Part shown: positions 47,278 through 58,961 of the stretch, one piece after another
Layout of the letters: every line of letters begins with the position of its first letter
How positions within the stretch are numbered: position 1 is the stretch's first letter
Assembly (NCBI GenBank): GCA_036971475.1
Contig: JBAIZL010000003.1
Coordinates: 112,451,570-112,515,569 of the forward strand
Direction: 5' to 3'
DNA: 64,000 bases
Source: Prosapia bicincta
Taxonomy: Eukaryota > Arthropoda > Insecta > Hemiptera > Cercopidae
Made by a program: the position numbers and the translations under genes
Notes under the pieces: model-generated
Seen by the model: the letters and a program-made list of their open reading frames with translations, nothing else
What the model was told of the DNA's origin: nothing
Database searches by the model: none

Positions 47278-48534
47278 TATATGTATTTTCTTTATATTAC
47301 TTCATATAATGAAAAATTTAAATATAATTTATTATATATCTTGAATTTATGAAAGTAATAGTTTTTATTTGTTTGTATACATGCGAGAAATGTTTTTGAG
47401 GTAAATTCATGCTATTTTTACGAAAGTAATTTCTAGTATTACTTCGAAATGAAAATTATAGACTGATTGTGATTATATAGTTTGTTTTTTATTAGAAGAA
47501 AAGATCGTGGCTCCCGTACAATCTAATATCGTTTAAATTGTTCACTTGGCCTGGAGGTATTATATCAGTTTAGGTTAGGTTTGCCTCATCTCAAGAGGGC
47601 GGGGCTTACGTCATCATCGGTGAAGGACAATAGCCGCCAGTGCGATCTGATTCTGTTGACTAAATCAATAAACCCTCGTCGACGGTCAACGGAAATAAAT
47701 GTGATTTAGCAGGCAAGTCTTATTACGGCATGAAAGATTAACTTCTCTTTTATATAACCTTATAACCTGTGCGAATTTCGTGATTGTTTTTTCTACTATC
47801 AGACACATTTAGGTGGGTTAAAATGTTTTTATTGTTAGAATATAAATTGTTAATGAAATGAAAAAAGCATGTTTTTTACATTATTATATAGTTGAAGAGA
47901 ATTATAATTAAATTCAGACCTACGTAATCCATATGGCACACACGAGAACGGATGTTTGAAACTGACTATCGTGTATAGAATCAATAAATACATTAGACCG
48001 TCCCTTATCTATATTTATCAGTAATGCAAGAGCATCTAATAACAATTTTATTAATGCTTTCTGCTAAAACATGCAACATACTAAGTTCTACGTAGTGGTC
48101 CGCATTTTTACTTTATTTTTGTTCGTAGTAACAAATGACTACAACTATCGAAGACTTTAGTTATACTTTGTAAATTTTGAATGAAAAATTCGAAAAGACG
48201 GAGATATTTTTAGTTGCAAAGCTTGTCAATTTACAAAATTTTATACTTTGCTTGAAGGTTTTATTTATTTTTAAAATTTTAAAAGAATTTAACTTTTTTC
48301 AAGGAACCAAGAAAGTTTACTCTAACCTTTTTTAGTAACGTTAAAATTTGCAGGTTCTTCTTGAGAAATTCACAGTTATAATTTCATCGATTTTATTATT
48401 ATTAACATGGCTATAATACGTTTAGGCATTGCTATTCAATAAGAAATTATTTTGGACAGTAAAGTTTGTCTCCTCAAAGTATACAACTTAGTTATAAACC
48501 GTATGAATATTTTTTTTAAAATTCTTAACGACCC
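47278..48534. other. no gene seen
   Basis: AT-rich. GC-richer at 47590-47700, with no frame of note. Confidence 0.5.
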
Positions 48535-48890
48535 GTTTATGTAATTATTAATTTAAAACGTGTGTTCAAATTTTTAATTCTACTTATGCAATATAAATTA
48601 ACAGAAAACATAAACGTAACGACACCAAACCGTAATTGTATAAATGTCCTCAATAGAATGATTTCCAAGACCCAGTTGAATGTGAAATCAGATTACTTCT
48701 GCCGCCGTTGCCTAGCAACGCGCACCGCTGTTGTCTCAGCGTTGCCATGGTTACCAAATTAAGAGGCCTGCTTGTAATGTTTACGCCTAAAATTAATTTC
48801 ATTTGGTAATTATAAAATAAGTTGGAAATTTTGCCTTAACAAAAAGGTTTCAAATGAAAGTTGTTCACAGATGGAAAATTATATCTAAAA
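48535..48890 (-). repeat. interspersed repeat R2 (partner at 12060-12420)
   Basis: Reverse orientation relative to the 12-kb copy. Shared core TGTGAAATCAGATTACTTCT, CGTTGCCTAGCAACGCGC and GTTGCCATGGTTACC. The 66-codon frame at 48562-48762 lies wholly in the repeat and has no domain. Confidence 0.7.
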
Positions 48891-49700
48891 ACTAGACCTC
48901 CAAGTTCCTCTTACCAAATTTGCATTTAAATTTAAAGTTTGTTTTATTGATTGCCTTTTTAATATTTTGTTTTTCTCTTTCATTTTCAAGTAATATAATT
49001 GTGTATTTCAATACATACCTTTCACGTATTTCTACTTTAATTATTGTTTCACTATTTTACTTTCGTCTATATTGAGTCTTAGGTGGTTTCCCACTACAAC
49101 TATTATCGCGTACTAAGGTCAAGAAAGCATTGCCAATATAGGTAGGGCAAGGTAGGGACATATATCCCCTGGTAAAGGTTATAGGGAACATTATGGTATA
49201 CCATTTGAGAAGGCGCATACTTGAATTAACCCTACTTGCTACCAGGACCATGTAGAAGGGTCTGCCTGTTTCACCCGCGACGCAGTCTATCCGCCTTTTC
49301 ACATCACCTATAACCTTATGCACTCGTTAGGACTTTCCGAAAGCCACCGTTTCTGCCCTGCCCTTAATATTCCTTCTTAATCTCCTTCCGAGGATGTACT
49401 TAACCAAACGTTTGTCCACAACTAGATAATTATACCCGAAAGTAGCATAACTTAAGGTAGTAAGTCCTCCCTGGTTCAACCCTCACTGCGGAAAGCGATT
49501 GTATATACAATGCGATTACGAAATTGAAATGCATTTTCTATCCGTGACGGATTTTGTTGTCCATGACGTCATAAAAGGTATCTCCTCTTTATGCATTTGA
49601 AGAGACATTGTATCTTGATTTATTACGCCCTTTTGTATCGAGATGTAAGGCTAAATGGAGTTAGGTAGAGTTAAAGAGAGGAAATAATGATCCCGTTAGT
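48891..49700. other. no gene seen
   Basis: The 88-codon minus frame at 49057-49323 has no domain. GC-balanced at 49070-49500, unrecognised. Confidence 0.45.
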
Positions 49701-49703
49701 TTG

Positions 49704-49911
49704 GGGATAAGGGGAAAAACCATAACACCCCGAAGTCACTATCTTGGGGATGAGGGGAAAACCATAACACCCCGAAGTCACTATCTTGGGGATGAGGGGA
49801 AAACCATAACACCCCGAAATCACTATCATGGGGATGAGGGGAAAACCATAACACCCCGAAGTCACTATCTTGGGGATGAGGGGAAAACTATAACACTTTA
49901 AAGTCACTCTC
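49704..49911. repeat. 42-bp minisatellite, 5 copies
   Basis: Units start at 49704, 49746, 49788, 49830 and 49872: GGGGATGAGGGGAAAACCAT, AACACCCCGAAGTCACTATC and TT. 42 bp is 14 codons, so it is open on both strands (66 codons plus, 78 minus) with a 14-residue repeating peptide. The copies are almost identical, so the array is young. Confidence 0.95.
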
Positions 49912-50103
49912 TGAAGTAAACCTCTTCCTAACCAGAGTTATTGTGTCTCCTTCTTACCATAAATGTGTGTATGTACTTGTGTGTATGTTTGTAAATATAC
50001 TAATTGTTTCAATTACAGCTATATACACTATGGTAGAAATAATATTTGTTCAAATTTTGTCACCAAATGTCATTATTGGCATTATCAAGAACATCTATTG
50101 AAC
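49912..50103. other. no gene seen
   Basis: Spacer with ATTCATTATTGGCATTATCA-like words related to the next inverted repeat. Confidence 0.4.
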
Positions 50104-50392
50104 TTACCTAATGATTGTTCTTGAAAATGCCAATAATGTCAATGGTAAAATGCTTTGAACAATTATTGATTGTTTAGTAATAAATATATTCCTGTGTTTG
50201 AAACGTATTATTATTAGTTGTAATTGGAAATGTTTTATCATATTCAATATTATGTAACGCTTCCTGACACATTTAACAGTCAACAAAATTGTTTCAATTG
50301 TAGGAATATATTAATAAACAAATAATAATTGTTCAAAGACTTTCGCCAATTCACATTATCGGGATTTTCAAGAGCAATCATTAGGTAAGTGA
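50104..50392. mobile_element. Penelope-like inverted pair, core decayed
   Basis: The left arm (about 50104-50200) and the reverse complement of the right arm (about 50297-50392) share TTACCTAATGATTG, CTCTTGAAAAT or GTTCTTGAAAAT, CTTTGAACAATTATT and AATATATTCCT. On the minus strand the right arm reads GGCGAAAGTCTTTGAAC, similar to the family A/B ending, but CTGATGA is replaced (CCGATAA). It is a related but dead family. Confidence 0.6.
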
Positions 50393-51844
50393 ATGAATGT
50401 TCTTGAAAATTCCAATAATAAAAGGTCTATATAGTATATATTAAGGTAAATAATTAAGTAAATTTTTTAAAGCTAAATTCAAAATCCAAATGCAATTGAA
50501 ACATAATCGGCAGACCTACAGGAGGCTTCTGTCTACACTTGTTTGTTTAATCAATAATTTATTATAAGATTTATAGCTATATTATTGGTTATGTAGTCAC
50601 TTTTAGTAATCCCAGAATATATGTTTGAGTACATACAGAAGAGAATGTTGAAAAGTTAGGAATGGCAGAAGACTATACTCAAACATATAGAAATATTCCT
50701 AACAGAAATGAAGATGAGTATATTAATAATTTCAATCCCAGAATAGTTTTTTACGTCTAAATTAAACTTTTGCCTCGTTTAACGTAGTTTGTATAAAATA
50801 AATAAATCACACAAATTAACACAACTATTCTACGACGTTGTCTGTATACGTAGCTTATCCAAGGCAATCTAACTCCAGTAGCCTATATCATAAATCCCAA
50901 ATACCAAATCAGATTTTTAAATTACCAGCAATATGTTTTTTAAAGCTTTTTTTTAAAAACAACTTAATTCAACGTTCTTGCTGTTTTGTATAATAACCTA
51001 CTTTCCTAGTCTACTGATTTAAACGTATCTTCAACATGTAGTTAATTAAAATACGATCCAACAATGCTGACGTCATCAGCAGTGATTGTTGTAAGCAAAT
51101 TGTAAACACTAACAGCTGACAGTGATTGTTTATTAATAAAACCAAAACAAACTGGCAATATTTTTCTAAAGCGAATTGAAAAATTAATCACTCTTTGTTA
51201 GTGGGTCAGTTATAAATGTTTAATTCAAGTTTTAACTATATTTATTTATTTTATCTATTTATTAAATAATTACCTTGATTCAGAAGAAGGCTTAAATCTT
51301 TACAGTTATTCAGCATTATTTTAATACTGTGGAGTGGGCGTGGTCTTGCAACTGGTAAGAGGCGTGGTTTTATAAACAGATGATGACCACCGAACCTGTG
51401 AAACGCGCTTGTGTGAGTGTTGGTTCTTGTTAGATTAGCTGGAGGTTTATTCTTACACATTTATTTGTCTGTAGGTAGGAACATTGTTTGCAGTATTATT
51501 TTACGAGTCGCTCTGAAAAACCTTGACCCGTCTCAAAGCTGAACAGTTCAGTTCAAAAACGTTGTTTCCCAATAAGACGAACTCCTTCTATTGGTACCCG
51601 AACTTGTACAGGCGCTTATTGCTTGTCTCTACTACTAACGCAGAGAAAGGGACTTTATGCATGTGGATGGCGTATTTACTAAATGTAGAGATTACTTTAT
51701 ATTTATAACCTTTGCGTTATAACTATGGGGTTGGTTTTGGTTACAAGTTTCATTTAATTGGGATTTATACCTCGTATAGTTCCTCGTTGTTTATTTTAAT
51801 ACAATCGTCTTTGTTTAAAAAAGCTTTGTTGCTATGGTTTTTCA
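50393..51844. other. no gene seen
   Basis: A short inverted repeat (ATATGTTTGAGTA near 50620, TACTCAAACATAT near 50678) may be part of a further small element. Frames at 51251 and 51523 have no domain. Confidence 0.45.
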
Positions 51845-52243
51845 ATTCCATCTCTAAGTTCACAATCTCCTTATGTATATCTTGTTCAAATTTTCATCGT
51901 TAGTAAAATGTTTTTTGTTTATCCACTTAAGTTAAAATCCTTCTTTTAAACTTCTAGTGGATGACACACAGTCTTAAAAATATCATTTCGTTAGTATTAA
52001 TTAATTAATTTAAGTTTTATATGGGAGAAACAATATAGCTAGGTATGCAATATAGATATTTCGTCCAATGTAGCCTAGAATAAGTGATGACATATAATTT
52101 CATAAAACAACTAATTTTGTGTTATTGTTTAAGTGGTCGAACAGCGGATTCAACGCATAAGTTGTTTTACTTTTTTCGTAATAATTGTAATTAATAAATA
52201 TAAAGTAATGAAAACAACTTTTTTTTTACCTAAGTAGGAATTG
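51845..52243 (+). mobile_element. MITE family M1, nearly full-length without microsatellite
   Basis: TTTTCAATTCCATCTCTAAG to CCTAAGTAGGAATTGACTTT. It includes CACAATCTCCTTATGTATAT, CTTCTAGTGGATGACAC, GTATGCAATATAGATATTTC and a worn CAGCTG pair. About 400 bp, the compact form of the family. Confidence 0.78.
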
Positions 52244-53295
52244 ACTTTAAAATATGTTTATTTATATTATCTTATTTCATTTCAATGCAAACAAATAACT
52301 GTTATAAAAAGTTATAAGATTTTACATAAACAAACATATCAGTATATGGGAAAGGTTATAAATGCAATTAGAAAATTATTAAAAACTAATAAGTCTATTT
52401 CGTGGCAATGCTTTGTTTATTATTATTTCAAAAGACACTAAAATTTAGAAAAAACATTTTAAATTCAATGAAAAGTATTTTTTGTGAGAGTTGATTAAAC
52501 GCTATTGCTTCTATTAGTGTGACACTAGCCTCTACTTCACTAAAAACACTTCTCAACAAGACTGAGCAAGTTCGTTTAAGTCTCTCTTTCTGGTTCGAGG
52601 CATTAGAGTAATCTCAGTGGATGTCCTCGAGGCAGTGTTGTCGATTGCTTTCTCTTGTTTGGAGCATGTCTGATCTGTGCTATATCATCTGTGGGAACAG
52701 ATCACGTGTCCTTCTGTAACAAAGGGAGCATATTCTTAATGAAGACTTTAATGCTTTAGTGCGCGATGTAGAAACTACAGTGCTTGGAAAAATACGGTGT
52801 AGGGTTGGCAGATATGTAGTAATACGTCGCGGAATATTGGAAATGTTCTTGGCAGATAAAGAGATGTCAAAGCACTGGAAAGAATGGAAAGACAAAGGGG
52901 GATTCTATACAAAATAGAAGTGATGATATGAAACGTAAAGAAAGGAAAAAGTGACATGTTTCAGAATATATTGCAAGGAAGAGAGGTGGGAAACGGCGAA
53001 TAGGAATAAGGTTACACTTATGGCTGACAAAACAAAGTGATTGGTACAATTAATATGACGTCATCATATTCAGATCAGCAACTATACTGACAGCCTTCTT
53101 GATTGTCAACCTACACAACGAAGTACAATCAGGTGCAATTTTATGTGATATAATTTGAATTGAAATTATTTTTAACAACATTTCCAGCTCAGTTATAAGT
53201 TAAAGAATATGGCCGGTGGATAAAATGACTCTGGACCTCGACCACTTGGACACTGTTTCTACTTAGAGTATCTGCTATGGACACTTAATTATCTT
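52244..53295. other. no gene seen
   Basis: Overlapping minus frames at 52680-53049 show no domain. The sequence is somewhat purine-rich. Confidence 0.45.
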
Positions 53296-53595
53296 ACAAT
53301 AAAAATATTCGCAAAAACCCCAATACAACAAAATAATAAAAAACAACAATTATTACAAGTCCCTTAAGATTAAACCCTTATATAGATGTCAATCTAGTTT
53401 ATAATGTATTGTTATTTTGTAATAAGACCCTCTTATGATGATGAAATGGTCATCGAAATGTACATAAGGGTTTAGTTGTAAGTATTTTGGATTATTAGTT
53501 AATTTTTATTATTTTTGTGACATTAGAGTTTTTGCCAATATTATCATTGTAATATATTGTACTACTGTGCTCTTGATATTGTATACTTAGTTATC
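53296..53595. mobile_element. Penelope-type inverted pair, family C, decayed
   Basis: The left arm (about 53296-53396) has only the tail; the right arm (about 53420-53595) has the ribozyme region and tail (CATCGAAATGTACATAAGGG, TTTTATTATTTTTGTGACAT, ATATTGTACTACTGTGCTCT). The same order occurs in the perfect copy at 24.5 kb. Confidence 0.75.
53426..53472 (+). ncRNA. hammerhead, family C, core-mutated
   Basis: Helix I GACCCT/AGGGTT and helix III are intact, but CTGATGA reads CTTATGA (53432-53438), losing the invariant G5, and helix II has decayed. Not expected to cleave. Confidence 0.7.
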
Positions 53596-55339
53596 TATAA
53601 TGTATCTGGTTGAAGATTGAATATTTATTTCGAAATATTTCACACTTACATAGTTTTTCTATTACCCCAACCCACAGACAAGTCGAAACTTCGGATTCGT
53701 TGGGCAAGGTGTTCCCGTGAGATTGTTTTGCATAATCACCTTCGAGAGATGCCCAAAAATAAAGTTAAAGAGGTAACATACGTAAGAAAAAAAAGGGTCC
53801 CACTTTCTTTAATCAACATTTCTTAGCAATCATAAAAAACAACTTTTTAGCTTTTTACAAAGCTTTTTTAGGTTTTTTGGGTCATTCTTAACAAAAAATG
53901 TCTCGTCATTTTTCTCTAAGAAAGGACAAAAAGGTAATTTTTGTTACTTGTTAAAAAAAAACAATTGTATCAACAAATTGGGACTACTTTCCGCGTTGGC
54001 CACTTCTTGAACTTTTTTCTGGGGCATCTCACGATGGTGATTATGCAAACAACTCTTATGGCAATATTTTTTCCAAGAAACCTTGAAGTTTTTTGCCGTG
54101 TCTAGCATGCAACAAAAATGGCGAGGAATTCTTCAACTCTTCTTATCGGGCGTATAATCGATTTTTTTCTTATTTTCCTGGCGAAAAACCAATTATGGCC
54201 ACCGAAAAACGAACCATCGCCTTAGACATAATCTAACCATACACTTGTGCTTTAACTAAGCCATATGTTTTCACTATGGTTAGGATTTACTTTTCCATCT
54301 TCCCCCAGATATTGTGTGTAGAATTATATCGCATTAGGACATAATTTGACGATCGGGCGGTAGATAAGGGTCGCTTCAATAGATCTACTCCAAGGTCGTC
54401 GAGCATCAGCGCGCTGATCCTGCGACATGTTTTCCAGGAAAGTTGACTCACCACATTCCCTCTCGTACAATGACCCTGACATTCGCAACGAACGGCCCTT
54501 ATTGATCGCTGCACTTGTTGAGGGGAACATCCCCTAAATGACGTCACCCCACCCCTGTCATTACAAGACGTCGGGAATTCAATGCTCACGTGGGTTTGTT
54601 CCTGCAACCAACATGTGCGGATGCATCGGACTTAAATCGCGAGGGGTGGTTTTATTGCAAAAGTAGGATCAGCCCTACTGTGCGATGGACTTTCCTCTTA
54701 ACCAATAATATTTGTTTTAAATAAGGGTAGTATTGGAGGAAAAATTTAACAATACAATGACGCTCGGACAATCTCGCAGAGTACAAAATTATTATTTCCG
54801 AATAACTAATGATGACTGGTGAATGCAGATTAAACCACCCTGAATCCAGTACGACTTTAACAAGTGTGTTAGATTATAGGCTACTCAAATTTGACCAAGT
54901 CTTTTTATAGAAAACACCTTCAATATAGAGTAACCCATACGAGTTATCAATTAAAAACTGTTACTAACATGGTTGTTTCGTGCCATTTCTATCCAACACA
55001 TTTAGATGTAATGCCCAGATATATCCCTATAGCTCGCATTTGTTATGAAATGGAACATATTAATGTTTTTGCAGACATCAGAGGCGAGACATGGTTGGTA
55101 ATCAGTGGCTGCTTTATCGGGTTAGGGGACCACCTGGGTTAGTCTCTGTTAGACACTTTGTTACATTGTGTCTTAACCATTTAAATACGTTTTTATAGAA
55201 GTTAGTTTGCTTTTGGTGGTTTATTCTAAAGAATTATTTTGTGCTTCACTCATGCCATCTTGTTTTTTAAATAAGACATTTATATTTATCGGTCTTATTG
55301 TTTTGCTATTATATAACTATAAATAATTATTGCATAACT
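53596..55339. other. no gene seen
   Basis: Frames at 53617-53826, 54287-54607 (minus, 106 codons) and 54891-55142 show no domain. 54340-54620 is GC-balanced. Direct repeats of CATCTCACGATGGTGATTAT-like wording against CATAATCACCTTCGAGAGAT near 53730 and 54040 form an inverted pair. Confidence 0.45.
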
Positions 55340-55400
55340 AAGTGAATACTTACGAGCTTACCTGCTGGCTCGTTTCGGAACAATCATTCCATTTACGAAG
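55340..55400 (+). repeat. family F repeat, single arm
   Basis: ATTGCATAACTAAGTGAATA, CTTACGAGCTTACCTGCTGG and CTCGTTTCGGAACAATC, then TTTACGAAGC, matching the left arm of the 14.4-kb palindrome. Confidence 0.65.
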
Positions 55401-55459
55401 CTAACCATCAACTCATTGTATTGTAAATACCATGTTTCTTGTTTCTTTATTATTCACCT

Positions 55460-55463
<4 letters not shown>

Positions 55464-55514
<51 letters not shown>
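55464..55514. repeat. (TA)n microsatellite
   Basis: About 25 TA units abutting a family A-like unit. Confidence 0.95.
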
Positions 55515-55517
<3 letters not shown>

Positions 55518-55760
55518 AAACAACTGAGAATATACAAACAAAAGAATTATTTATTAATTTTTATTATTCAAAGCTTTTTGTTGGGAAACAATTCCAACAT
55601 CATCAGGAATGAATAATGCAACTATTGGTTAATCATTCTTGATGATGTTGGAACTGTTTTCTAACAAAAGACTTTGAATAATAAAAGTTATAAATAATTC
55701 TAGTATTTGTATATCCTCATATGTTTGATTACTATACAAGAACACATATTTTATAATTTA
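55515..55760. mobile_element. Penelope-type inverted pair, family A-like, decayed
   Basis: The left arm has ATTATTCAAAGCTTTTTGTT and TTCCAACATCATCAGGAATG; the right arm has CATTCTTGATGATGTTGGAA and CAAAAGACTTTGAATAATAA. The GAAA core is lost in both (CAACAAAAAGC and CTAACAAAAGAC) and the right arm has a T inserted in CTGATGA. The left end adjoins (TA)n, and the right end TACAAGAACACATATTTTAT runs toward the GT array. Confidence 0.75.
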
Positions 55761-55763
55761 TAC

Positions 55764-56458
<695 letters not shown>

Positions 56459-56460
<2 letters not shown>

Positions 56461-56889
56461 ATTAGACGTATTTAAAAAACAAGAATAGTTTTATTACATA
56501 TTTATTCGTTTTAATATAAATTAGTGCATATTTAAGAACAATATTACGAGTATTATTGCTACATTGTTTGTCAAAACGTATATTACAATTTGTTTACATT
56601 AATTGAATTTCAAGTTTTTTATATAAATTTAAATCTTTTGTTAAAGATGAATTACTAATAGAACTAACCTGAAGAGCACGTAATCACAACACCAATGGCC
56701 TTGTAAGGGAATATAGTTTATTTACAATATGGTGTTGTGTTTTCTTCTAATATAGTTAATTATTTGAAAATATTTCAAAAACAAGAATAGTTTTAATAGA
56801 ATATAATATACTAGAGTGAATAGTTTTATATAGTGTAATATAATAAATATGTATTAAAACTATTCACATATCACCATATTTATTATATA
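56459..56889. other. AT-rich flank with family B fragments
   Basis: TTAAAAAACAAGAATAGTTT (56471) and ATTTCAAAAACAAGAATAGT (56769) match the outer end of family B units. An inverted pair ACTATTCA/TGAATAGT surrounds 56810-56870. No gene. Confidence 0.5.
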
Positions 56890-56946
56890 TTTATATATAA
56901 AGAACTAAGTCAAAATACAAATACAAGAATTATAATTGAATTTACA

Positions 56947-56991
56947 ATTCAAAGCTTTTCGTTGGCTAACAGTACCAACATCATCAGGAAT
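56947..56991 (-). ncRNA. hammerhead ribozyme, family A, at the Penelope element
   Basis: Identical over the core to the 26.3 and 29.0 kb copies: ATTC/GAAT helix I, CTGATGA, GTTGG/CCAAC helix II, GAAA, AAGCTT. It lies upstream of the RT remnant but on the opposite strand. Confidence 0.82.
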
Positions 56992-57010
56992 ATTAAACAA
57001 TTAAAATTAA

Positions 57011-57951
57011 CATCAACATCATCTATCTAATATAAACATTGAAATACATAAGATTATTAAAACATATGATCAAAATGGACACTGGTTTAGATATGTATAT
57101 GATGGATTATACATATCAAATAATATTGGTTTAAATATTGACACAATATTAAAACGTATAAATAATATACAAGAAAATATAAAATTTACTCATGAATTTG
57201 AATCAAAAAATAAACTAAATTATTTAGATATTACAATTATTTGAAATAATGATTCATTTGAATATAATATATATAGAAAACCAACGCAGACAAATCAAAT
57301 AATACCTAATTATTCAAACCATCCATACAACCAAAAAAATGGCAGCGCTTTATAATTTACTACATAGAATGCACAAAATACCAATGAACTTAAATGATCA
57401 AATAAAAGAGAAAACTATAATATATCAAATTGGTTTAGAAAATGGATATAAAAGAAAAACTATAGATAAATTAAATAATAATATAATAAGAAAACAGAAA
57501 CTCGAAAATAACTTTGTACCTAATAAGAGAGAAAATATTTGGACAACTTTAAATTAAAAATTTAATAAACAATAACAAAAATCAAAATAATATGCACGAA
57601 AGAAATGGAGTATAGAATATAAAATGTCAAACTTGTAATAAATTATATGTAGGACAAACAAAAAAGAAATTAAAAGAAAGATACAAAGAACATTTAAACG
57701 CTTATATCAAACCAAACATATACAAATCAAATTTAGCTACGCATTGTATTAATAATGGACACGAGTTTCCGGAAATAGAAAATATGAAATTATTAAAAGA
57801 ATTAAATAAAAGATTAAAAATGAATATATTTGAAACATTGGAAATTTATAAGCATAAAGTTAAAGACAAATTAATTGATGAACAAATTCAAGTGAGATCA
57901 AGGCACCAAACTATTTATAAAGTCATTGATGTCATAGAAAAATTTACATAA
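57011..57951 (+). pseudogene. Penelope-type RT C-terminus plus GIY-YIG endonuclease, broken
   Basis: Three pieces in three frames. (1) 57011-57337: WFRYVYDGLYI at 57083 is the RT catalytic YVDD motif with the first Asp changed to Tyr. Then come IQENIKFTHEFE, LNYLDITI, an in-frame TGA (57242) and IYRKPTQTNQI, the Penelope thumb region. (2) 57339-57557 continues after a +1 shift with MAALYNLLHRMHKIPMNLN and ENGYK, the linker typical after the RT. (3) 57607-57951 is the GIY-YIG nuclease: GV then a TAG stop where Tyr is expected, NIKCQTCNKLYVGQT, LKERYKEHL, and a C-terminal stretch with HCINNGHEF. CQTC with the His/Cys pair suggests the zinc site known in Penelope nucleases. The nuclease nicks target DNA for reverse transcription; none of these could be made intact. 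Confidence 0.88.
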
Positions 57952-58017
57952 AGTGCAATACTTATAAACATATGGTCGTTTGTAGTATATATGATTTAAT
58001 TTTGTAAAAATATTTTA

Positions 58018-58118
58018 TTAGATAATTATTTTCTTGAAGATGCTGGTACTATTTTATCGGCGAAAAGCTTTGAATAAATATATTCATTAAAAGTATTCTT
58101 GTTTTTGAAATATTTTTA
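58018..58118 (+). mobile_element. Penelope-type terminal unit, family B, with hammerhead-like core
   Basis: CTTGAAGA (one base longer than CTGAAGA) is followed by helix II GCTG...CGGC, GAAA, AAGCTT and GAATAAAT; helix I pairs TTTTC with GAATA in part. The tail ATTCTTGTTTTTGAAATATT matches the reversed units at 22.65 and 56.47 kb. The core insertion probably kills cleavage. It marks the 3' end of the Penelope element. Confidence 0.72.
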
Positions 58119-58127
58119 ATTTATTAA

Positions 58128-58130
<3 letters not shown>

Positions 58131-58157
<27 letters not shown>
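58131..58157. repeat. short (TA)n
   Basis: About 13 TA units just 3' of the Penelope element. Confidence 0.9.
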
Positions 58158-58158
<1 letters not shown>

Positions 58159-58961
58159 AAGAGAAAATCGTGTTTTATTTATTATTATTTTACGCCCACA
58201 GAAAAACATCGAATACTGTATAAGTACAATCTGTGTTGCTATTTACTCTTGGCTAAACCAACCGACAAATAGTTCACTTACTTACAGAAAACACATAAGA
58301 CCTACAATAATCATTTATATAAACACAAGGATAATATTACGTGGGCTTTAAGTTAATATTTTACCACAGCTTTTTTATAAAGACATTAATTTTGGGTGAT
58401 TTGATTACAATTGGTTTAATGTGAAATAAAAATTTGCATTTCATACAATATCTTGCCGATACAGTTTGCCAAACCTCTTGTAGTTTCAAGTGCTAAACAG
58501 CCTAAAATGTTTCTACTTTTCAAAATTTTTATAAGTTTCACCCTGCTGACGTTGTTTCGACCCTCAGAACATCCTATCTGCAACCTTGCACACACCACAC
58601 ATCACGTAGGTTGCTAGAACATACACACTTGTATGTGTGTTGTAAATCGGGTTTTATTATCAGCTTGCCTATTGGTAAACGCCAACACCTCCTGCTATCA
58701 GAATGTCCACGTAATAAAATATTTATAAAGAATACACAGTTCAGTTTTATTGCCCTATAAATTGCACGTAATTTCCTTAACACGGTTGTCTAATGGCGCT
58801 CTTTTGTCGTTAGGCACGACTAGGACGCCATTATAATAATATGAGCTAGCACTTCAGTATAGCCTTCCATTACAGTAATTCCTTCGTTTAATATTTATGA
58901 TTTCTGTTGCAGGTATTCTCGTGTAAAGTATTGTGAATAGATATGATTGGGTAGGAAAGTG
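58158..58961. other. no gene seen
   Basis: Overlapping minus frames at 58416-58783 without a domain. Otherwise unrecognised. Confidence 0.45.

Larger units (their letters stand above)
56890..58118 (+). mobile_element. Penelope-like retroelement, truncated, with RT, GIY-YIG and hammerhead ends
   Basis: Order: a family A terminal unit in reverse orientation (56897-57000), decayed coding sequence on the plus strand (57011-57951), and a family B terminal unit in direct orientation (58018-58118). The combination of reverse transcriptase and GIY-YIG endonuclease is diagnostic of endonuclease-bearing Penelope-like elements. The N-terminal half of the RT is missing, so the copy is 5'-truncated. (TA)n-like DNA lies on both sides (56882-56896 and 58131). 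The two ends belong to different ribozyme families, which suggests a composite or a rearranged insertion. Confidence 0.85.

Noticed and set aside
49671..49907. 66- and 78-codon repeat peptides
   Set aside because: 42-bp minisatellite with five near-identical copies, open on both strands.
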